From Hericium rajendrae (Eukaryota > Basidiomycota > Agaricomycetes > Russulales > Hericiaceae), in NCBI GenBank assembly GCA_033439255.1, contig CM065882.1, positions 1,612,001 through 1,676,000 of the forward strand: a stretch of 64,000 bases of DNA, read 5' to 3'. The notes under the pieces were generated by a model. It ran no database searches. It was given only the letters and a program-made list of their open reading frames with translations, and had not been told where the DNA came from. Below, piece after piece: positions 56,482 through 64,000 of the stretch; within the stretch, counting starts at the first letter, position 1, and each line of letters begins with the position of its first letter. A program made the translations under genes and the position numbers.

Positions 56482-59407
56482 ATGGCTCGAAGTGTTCACC
56501 GTCCACGGACAATCGCATGTCCAATGCCAACTTCTAATGCTTGTCGCCGAGGGTTCAGGACACCTTGGGGTCTCCGACAACATATAGATGCTATTCATCC
56601 CTTTGCCTCTCACTCTCGAGCACCATCACCACCTCCAACATTTCCGTCTCTCTTTGATGCACAACATGATGACTCTGACTCTGATATTGATATGGCTGAA
56701 AATAATCATGATGATGATCAATTGCGCACTGAGACGCATCCCATTCTTGATGGCAGACCTTGTGATGAAAATGGAAATTATATTGCTTCAGATGCAGAGC
56801 CATGTGGTCTTCCTTTGCCCAAAGATAAAAATGATTGGTCTCCATTTCGAAATCGAGTTGAGTTTCAAGTTGCTGATTTGCTATTCCGCCGAGTTCAGAT
56901 TTCTGAGGATAATCATAATGATCTCATGGACTTGTGGGCTGCTACACATGATGGAGAGCCTCCTTTTGCAAATCAGAAAGATTTACATGGTGTTCTTGAT
57001 TCTATTACTTTGGGAGATGCACCATGGTATCGTTTTACAGTAAACTATACGGGAAAGATTCCCAAGAAAAAGCCTCCTAAATGGATGTTGGCTACATATG
57101 AAGTGTGGTATCGAGATCCATGTACAATAATAAAGAATCAACTGAGCAACCCTGACTTTAAGGGTGAAATTGACTATGCTCCAAAACGCCAGTTTAAAAA
57201 TAACAAGAGATGCTGGACTGACTTTATGTCAGGAAACTGGGCATGGCGTCAGGCTGATAAAATTGCTGAAGATCCCAAAACTCATGGTGCCATGTTTGTT
57301 CCCCTTGTTATGGGAAGTGATAAGACTACAGTTTCAGTTGGCACAGGCAACAATGAATATTATCCACTTTATGCATCAATAGGCAATGTGCATAATAATG
57401 TTCGACGTGCTCATCGTGATGCTTTGACTGTGATGGGCTTTCTTTCTGTTGCAAGAGCAGATCGCAATAGTAAACGAAGTGTTATATTTCGCAGATTTAA
57501 AAAACACCTTTTGCATGAATCTTTGAAAGCAATTTTAGGATATTTGCGACCTGGGATAACTACACCACAAGTTCTTCGCTGTTCTGATGGGCACTTGCAT
57601 CGTGTTATTTATGGCCTTGGTCCTTATATTGGAGATTATCTTGAGCAAGTTGATTTGTCTGCTATTGTTAAAAACTGGTGTTTCACATGCAAATGCAGAC
57701 CAAAGCGACTTGATGATGATCCTGATCGTGGTCCAAGAAGTCATGAGGATACATGTGAATTAATGAGGTCCAAGACTAATCAACAACTATGGTATGAGTA
57801 TGGCATACGTCCAGGTATAATGGTTAGTACTTGCAATTATATCTTATCAAACTTTTATCTAATGTTTTGTTTAGCCATTTACAGCATCTTTTACTTGTGC
57901 TGATATTCATGAACTTCTTTCTCCTGATCTTTTGCATCAAATTATTAAAGGCACATTTCATGATCATATTGTGCTTTGGATTGAAGAATATCTGATAAAA
58001 GTTCATGGCAAAGCAGCTGGATCTGAAATTCTTGCTGAAATTGATCGTAGAATTGCTGCTGTACCTGCATTTCCAGAGCTACGCCGTTTTCCAGATGGAC
58101 GTGGATTTTCACAATGGACTGGTGATGACTCTAAGGCATTGATGAAAGTGTTCTTGCCTGCAATTGATGGTCTTGTTCCTCGAAGAATGGTTCATTGTGT
58201 TCGTGCACTTTTGGACTTCTGTTATCTTGTACGAAGACCTGAAATTGATGAAAATACTCTGGATGAAATAGAGGCTGCCTTAGAGATATTTTGGAAAGAA
58301 AGAGAGATATTTGTAGAAGCTGGAATATATCCAGATGGTATTTCTTTACCTCGCCAGCACTCTTTGAAACATTATCGTCATTGGATTGAAGAGTTTGCAG
58401 TGCCCAATGGACTGTGTTCATCTATCACAGAATCAAAGCATATTAGAGCTGTAAAAGAACCATGGCGTCGCTCTAGTCGATTCAATGCTCTTGGACAAAT
58501 GCTCATAACAAATCAAAGGCTTGATAAATTAGCAGCATGCTGGGATGATTTTGTTGATCATGGAATGCTAAACAAACCATTAGCTGCAGAGGTAGATTCT
58601 GATGATGATTTAGCTACAGTGGAAGATGATGAAATTAAAATTTCTCAATTGCCTTTTAATGCAGGAGATTATAGATTTCTGCGAGATGGTGGACCTGTAG
58701 AAGGCTCTAAGATTATGGCAAATGTTAGAATGGCAAGATCAAGAGAGAAGGGTTATCCCAGAAAGCTCTATAAGCTTTCAAAACATATTGAACAGCCAGA
58801 TCTTCCTGAATTAATTCATTGATTTTTATATGATCAACTTGAAGCAACACCTGACAAAACATCATCACATGTGGAACTATCTGAATGTCCAAAAGCACCA
58901 CACAAAATTGATATCTTTCATTTAGCCATTGCTACATACTATGCACCTAGTGATTTATCTGGAAGAACAGGATTTCATCAGCATCGTATTCGATCAAATC
59001 CTGAATGGCACAATGGCCTTGCACGTCGTGATTGTGTTTTTGTAGAAAGTAATCCTGATCTGCCAGGGATGCAAGGGCTTTTTGTTGGTCAAGTCTTGCT
59101 ATTTTTTTCTTTTATACACAAACAAAAAACTTATCCATGTGCACTTATTTCATGGTTTACTACTATTGATGATAAGCCAGATGAAGACACTGGAATGTGG
59201 ATTGTTGAAAGAGAAGTGGATGAAGATGGTGAAAGAGTGTGCTCTGTTGTTCACTTGGATACTATACTTCGAAGTGCTCATCTGATTGGAGTATATGGTA
59301 ATGAACATCTTCCTTCTGACTTTCATTATACTTATACTCTTGATGCATTTCACTCTTACTATGTAAACAAATTTTCTGATCATCATGCAAATGAAATAGC
59401 CTTTTAA
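56482..59407 (+). pseudogene. Plavaka transposase, one in-frame stop
   Basis: Plavaka transposases cut and paste TIR elements. The start chosen is ATG 56482 (MARSVHRPRT), before a C2H2-like finger (C..C, then GLRQHIDAIH). Further on: NDWSPFRNRVEFQVADLLF, APWYRFTVNYTG, WMLATYEVWYRDPCTIIKNQ, PLYASIGNVHNNVRRAH, the core FTCADIHELLSPDLLHQIIK, FHDHIVLWIEEYL, RRFPDGRGFSQWTGDDSKAL, and HSLKHYRHWIEEFAVPNGLC. A 52-nt intron (57823-57874) is clear. A TGA after ELIH at about 58820 interrupts the frame just before FLYDQ; a C-terminal domain (HQHRIRSNPEWHN..RRDCVFV) follows to 59407. It is otherwise complete, so only recently silenced or rescued by read-through. Confidence 0.75.
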
Positions 59408-59449
59408 TAGCATATCTTTCAGCTTTTGTACTTATATATTATCAGTCGT

Positions 59450-60690
59450 AATAACTGACAATCTGAGATTTTGACTATTAGTTCATAGTGTGAAGATTAG
59501 AATGTAAAGTACAATCTAAAAGTCTGATCTGAATCTATATTTCAGCCTTCTTACTAAATCTGATATTGTCTGAGATAAAGATATAGTTCTGAGAACAATC
59601 TGACTTAAGTCTGACTCTAGTCTGGAAAGCAAGTGTAAATCTGACTTAAGTCTGACTCTAGTCTGAACAATAAGTATAAATCTGACTTGAGTCTGACTCT
59701 AAGAAAAGTAAATATAAATCTGACTTGAGTCTGACTCTAGTCTGAAAGTAAGTATATATCTGACTTGAGTCTGACCCTAATCTGAACAGTAAATATAAAT
59801 CTGACTTGAGTCTGACCCTAGTCTGAAAAGTAAATATAAATCTGATAATTTCTGAGCTAAGTTTGAGAACAGTCTGAGTATAAAGATACTATCTGATTGT
59901 TTTTGATTTTTATCTAATTTCTGTTTAGAATCTGATTGATGTCTGATTTAACTCTGATAGATAAAGATAAATCTGATTGAGTCTGATATAGTTCTGAAAC
60001 AAGTGTGTAGGTCTGAAGTAAATCTGAATATTATCTGATTGAAATCTGTCTTGTACAGTAAAAATCTGATTATATCTGCAGTGCAAAAAAAATCTGATTA
60101 TTGTCTGATTTATCTCTGACAGCAAAGCTCATATCTGATTAGTATCTGACTCAAGTCTGTTGATAGATCTCAAATCTGATAGTTTCTGATTCTGTCTGAC
60201 AATCATATTAACATCTGATTGCTCTCTGAAGTATATCTGATAATATGTCTTATTTCTAATTATATCTGACTATAGTCTGAATTGAATCTGATCATTTATA
60301 TTATTTCTGACTAATATCTGAATTACATCTGAAAAAGTCAAATATTTCTGAAGCAATCTGATGTTAGTCTGAAACTGTTCAATATTTCTGATTTGATCTG
60401 ATATTAGTCTAAGATTGTACTCAACATCTGTAATAATCTGATATCAATCTGATGTTACTCTGAGATTATACTTTAAATCTGATACAAATCTGTAAGTATA
60501 TGAAGAAGATCTGATTGATATCTGATCAATTTTAAAAATTCTGAATGTGTCTGATGTATATCTGACAGATCTGATATATATCTGAGAAAATTTTATCAGA
60601 AATACAAAAATTTTCAGATGTATCAGATAATCAGATAGTTTCAGATATTTTTCAGACAGTTTCAGATGCATCAGAAAGTTGTAAGGGTTC
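59450..60690. repeat. Right subterminal array of the Plavaka element (TCTGATT/TCTGACTT repeats)
   Basis: Dozens of TCTGA motifs. The left part is ordered as ~55-bp units AAATCTGACTTGAGTCTGACTCTAG... (59630-59850). The density rises toward the end at 60696. Such arrays bind transposase in CACTA-like elements. Orientation is opposite to the array at 50861-51245. Confidence 0.7.
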
Positions 60691-60891
60691 CTGATGTTGG
60701 AGATGTAAGCAACAGGGTGCCATTGCTCGTCCTCCCCGTGCTGGGATAGGATACCTCCTGTGGCATAGTCTGAGGCATCGACCTCAACCAGGTAGGGTTT
60801 GGATAGGTCAGGCATGATAAGGACTGGGGATGAGGTGAACGTAGCTTTAAGAGCCTCAAAGGCATGTTGACATTCAACAGACCAGGCCCAA

Positions 60892-61272
60892 CATCAAGAA
60901 CCTTGACAACTTTCTGATTGACCTGCGGCCATCTGATAGCATCTGTCAGAACTCATGCGAGTGAAATCAGATGAATCAGATGGTATAAGCCAGCATCAGA
61001 CACTATCAGACACTATCAGTTTGTTGGACCTCAAGCTGAGCTGAGAAATTTCTCAGAATGCTCTCAGTTTTATGTAAATTTTGGATATCAGAAATTATGC
61101 TATAGTGGATAGTTAGAGATGGATAACTACTATAGCTAACAATAGATGTTAACTCTTAAATATATAAGCTGAATCAGATATTGTCATTTGAAAAGTAATC
61201 TCAGACAGATTAGATCCTACAGTAGGGTTAGAAACTGTCAGACTCATCAGAAAATTGTCAACCTTCCTGATG
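60892..61272. mobile_element. MITE4 (381 bp), Plavaka-type ends
   Basis: Ends CATCAAGAACCTTGACAAC / GTCAACCTTCCTGATG, with 2-bp duplication AA (60890-60891, 61273-61274). Interior has GGATAACTACTATAGCTAAC, shared with MITE1 and MITE3. Inserted in the gypsy relic. Confidence 0.8.
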
Positions 61273-61447
61273 AAGGATGGTCTTTCTTGGTAAGGTTGAA
61301 CATGGGGTGGGCAACTTTGGAGAAGTCCTGGATAAAATGCCGATAGAAATTGCCAAAGCCAACAAAGGACTGGATGTCCTTGACATTACGGGGAGCAGGC
61401 CATTCAGCGATGCCTGCAACCTTGATGGGGTCCATGGCGAGCGTGTT

Positions 61448-61637
61448 CATCAGCAAACCTTTCCACTTACTTGTTGATCTTGTTTGCCTTTTTTTCATCT
61501 GTTATATCTGGTTTGTATCTGGTTTGTCTGGTTTTTGTCTGAAATCTGCAAAACCAGACAAACCAGATGCAAACCAGATAAATCAGATTAAAAAAAGGCA
61601 AACAAGGTCAACAAGTAGATGGAAAGGTTTGCTGATG
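61448..61637. mobile_element. MITE5 (190 bp), CATCAGCAAACC ends
   Basis: Long TIR of about 40 bp (CATCAGCAAACCTTTCCA, then CTTGTTGA, CTTGTTTGCC) around a short TCTG-rich middle. 2-bp duplication TT (61446-61447, 61638-61639). A different terminal motif from MITE1-4 but the same CATC start and the same duplication length. Inserted in the gypsy relic. Confidence 0.85.
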
Positions 61638-63599
61638 TTATGGGAGACAATGAGACCGAGGAACTCAACTGAGGGCTGCTCAAATGAGCACTTCTCCGGC
61701 TTGAGGAAAAGGTCATTGTCCTGGAGGCATTGGAGGACCTTGCACACAAGGTCGCAATGTTCTTCGAGGGTTTCAGTGAAAATGAGGATATTGTCCATGT
61801 AAATGATGACTTTGCCCATGTCGATGAGATCCTTGAAAAGTTCATTCATCATTCCTTGGAACGTGGCAGGGGAGTTTGTAAGGCCAAAAAACATCACCAG
61901 AGGTTCAAAGAGACCATGGTTGGTCTTGAAGGCAGCTTTCCATTCATCACCCTCTTTGATGCAAACATTGTTGTAACCCCAGCAAACATCCATCTTGGAG
62001 AAGACCTTGGCACCCTTGAGCTTGTCAATGAGTTCAGAGATGAGGGGCAGGGGATATTCATTCTTGATGGTGCCTTTGTTGAGGGTATGATAGTCCTGGA
62101 CAGGGCGTAATTTTCCATCTTTTTTCTTGATAAAGAAGAAGGGACTCACCATAGGGGATTTAGAAGGATGGATGTAGCCTTTCTTGATCTGGTCATCAAG
62201 GAATGAATCAAGGTCCTTCTGCTCAGTGGGAGCCATGGGATAGACCTTGCAGGAGTGGGGTTCAAAACTATCTTTCAGATCAATGGCATGATCCCAAGGG
62301 CGACGTTCAGGGAGGCGATGGGAGGATTCCTCATTGAAGACAGGTTGGAAATCCTGGTACTGAGGGGGAACCATCTCAGCAAAGGACTTCTCTGCAACAT
62401 GAGTGGCCACATGCTCAGCCAGTTTCTGAGCATTGGTGAAAGAGCAATGGATACAGATGGTGTGTTGATAGTCTGAGTCATCGTCTGGTGGGGGTGGTGT
62501 GTCCCAGTCAGGGAGAACACCAGCTAGGCAAAGGCCCTCTTCAACCCAGTCATTATTGATGTTAGGTCGTGGGTCATCATCCTTGATGAACAGACGTGCA
62601 GGAACTTTGGACAGGTGGATGCGAAGAAGGCAGACCCCTTGGACTCGGCGAGCAGGGATCACATATTTGGGAAGTGGAGCAGCAACAAATGGCAGGGGCA
62701 GTGGGAGCAATGGAGGGGGGCAAGGTGGGGGGAGCAGTACAACAGCAGCACTGAGGACTGATGGACGAGGGGCTGACTGATGGCATTCAGTGCGAGTGGA
62801 CAGGTTCTTGACTGAGGGTTTATTCAGAGTGCAAGAGGGAGGGCAGTGAGTCATGTCAACATGACGAGAGACCCAATCAATTTCAGGGTTGTGCTCCTGT
62901 AACCAATCGGTCCCAAGGATGATGTCGTAGTTGCCAATGTCAATGAGATAGAACTCAGCTGTCTCCTCATGGAAGGACATCGAGTCCTTGGCATAAATGC
63001 AGATGTTCTGGTTGACTGAATAGCGAACCTAGCCCATGATGTTTTTGGAGTTGTCCACATTGCAAACGGGAAAGGGTTTAGGAAGTTTCTTGAGGGGGAA
63101 CTGGTGTTTCTTGGCAAACTCAGGGTGCATAGTGATGCCTTCTGCACCACTATCGAGAAGTGCCTCAGCATCGATTTGTTTCATGATTGGGGCAGTGATA
63201 ATCTTGGCCTGGAGCATAATGGATGGTGTCTGATGGTTGGGTGTGATAGCAGACATGTACAAAGATGATGGATACGATTGCTCACAGGGGTCGGATAGTA
63301 CAGAGAAGTGATTTGATGGATCAAAGAAATGTTTCTTGCTACTCACAGATGACGTGACCGGGGGGTGCTTTAAAAACCCTCAACCATGTCCTTTAATGCA
63401 GCCTTCGCCTCTTCCCTCTCTTTCTCACTCAAGTTCTTCAACTGCAACGATAAGTTGGCGATAGACCTGTTGATGGCGGGGATAGCAAGGGCGGCAGCTG
63501 TATCTTCTGGAGCTACTCCTGGGGCAGAGCCAGTTTCTAGTGCTCAGACATGAGGGATTGGGGCACGGGGGTTGGAGTCAGCATTGAGGGGGCAGTCAC

Positions 63600-64000
63600 C
63601 ATCTGGAAAAACTGTATGTACTATTGTGAACTACTGTTGGCTACAGTAGCTACAGTAGCCAGAGTAGTTGACATAGTGTTTGTAGGACTCTTCTTATTTT
63701 TCATACCTACAGTAGACAGATATTGTCTACTGTAGTTCACTATAGTACAGGTTTGCTACTGTAGACAAGTCAAGTTCTCAAAATGTACAATCTTCTACAA
63801 ATGCTATAATGTGCTACCACAACTACAGTAGTCCATACATGCTACAATAGATTTATTGCACATATACAGTCTGTTATATTTGCAGGTCTTGACCACTCAA
63901 TATAAAATCCAAGTCAATAAAAAAAAATTATGCAGTTCAGAAGGATTTAATCAAACAACAATCAAAATTTATTAACTAGCAAATACATGGTACTATACGA
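63600..64000. mobile_element. E4: left end of a further E-type TIR element (partial)
   Basis: CATCTGGAAAAACTG at 63600 matches the E-family left end. It is followed by a CTACAGTAG short-repeat arm, equivalent to the TAGCTAT arms of E1-E3, and an AT-rich stretch. The dinucleotide before it is AC. The element continues beyond the window, so its right end and duplication cannot be checked. Confidence 0.5.

Larger units (their letters stand above)
50861..60696 (+). mobile_element. Putative autonomous Plavaka (CMC-type) element; right end exact, left end uncertain
   Basis: The right end CCTGATG at 60696 reads on the other strand CATCAGGAACCC, the same end as MITE1-4. Inverted subterminal arrays lie at 50861-51245 and 59450-60690, and a transposase gene between them. 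The missing left terminus suggests loss where the Helitron 3' end now lies. The right end inserts into the gypsy relic. The left limit is an inference. Confidence 0.5.
60697..63599 (-). mobile_element. Ty3/gypsy LTR retrotransposon relic, broken
   Basis: Read from right to left: an aspartic protease segment (ALLDSGAEG near 63150), a retroviral-protease-like YDIILGTDWL, reverse transcriptase (KKDGKLRPVQDYHTLN, PLPLISELIDKLKGAKVFSKMD, FGLTNSPATFQGMMN), then the RT connection and RNase H start ([36 protein letters not shown]). Integrase and LTRs are not in view. It carries MITE4, MITE5, the Plavaka right end and E4. It is broken by these insertions and a few other breaks; of moderate age. Confidence 0.75.

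Overview
The window reads as nuclear DNA of an Agaricomycete (mushroom-type basidiomycete) fungus. The evidence is the many ~45-60 nt GT-AG introns, a Plavaka-type transposase, a Helitron fused to a ubiquitin-peptidase-like domain, a fungal TET/JBP-type oxygenase and F-box genes. It is an accessory, transposon-dense region. Host-like genes and decayed gene copies are islands among at least nine TIR DNA elements, Helitron parts and three LTR-type elements. No rRNA, convincing tRNA or CRISPR array is visible.

Layout. 1-2991: an uncharacterised multi-exon gene (- strand) with an acidic tail, running off the left edge. 3.16-6.5 kb: a decayed Helitron 3' end holding a compact LTR-flanked element. 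6.8-10.2 kb: a CDC5/CEF1 splicing-factor pseudogene split by a 2.8 kb TIR element (E1). 10.4-12.3 kb: palindrome arrays and a truncated coiled-coil gene. 12.4-14.55 kb: a Ulp1-type SUMO peptidase gene. 15.2-16.9 kb: an F-box gene. 17.4-19.4 kb: a glycogen synthase pseudogene. 20.4-24.6 kb: a TET/JBP-like gene convergent with a second F-box gene. 24.9-27.7 kb: element E2. 28-29.25 kb: an uncharacterised gene. 30.3-37.1 kb: a broken Ty1/copia relic containing a TIR element that itself contains element E3. 37.1-40 kb: AT-rich DNA with palindromes and ~150 bp repeats. 40.35-42.5 kb: an uncharacterised multi-exon gene. 42.8-50.9 kb: a Helitron with Rep, PIF1 helicase and C19-like domains, interrupted by a fold-back MITE. 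50.9-60.7 kb: a putative Plavaka unit with subterminal repeat arrays, a transposase gene and an opposing gene carrying hairpin-coding repeats. 60.7-63.6 kb: a broken Ty3/gypsy relic hit by two MITEs, then the left end of a further E-type element.

The unifying signal is one transposition system. The Plavaka unit, five small MITEs (190-581 bp) and the three large 2.8-3.0 kb E elements all have ends of the form CATC...GATG or CATCTG...CAGATG. Wherever both ends are visible, each is flanked by a 2-bp target duplication (CA, AT, AA, TT or TG). Four MITEs and the Plavaka right end share a longer terminal motif, so the transposase here is the obvious candidate to move them. The E elements code for no transposase but keep an ordered cargo: a hypervariable GC-rich core, a long perfect hairpin, a TATA-like box and a TTATC microsatellite. 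A second dispersed signal is a palindrome with a CGGCCG core and GACCTTGT/ACAAGGTC arms, nearly always beside an E-box-like TCAYRTGAY site. It recurs at gene starts, at element edges and at a gene breakpoint. These two signals are the best candidates for something undescribed.
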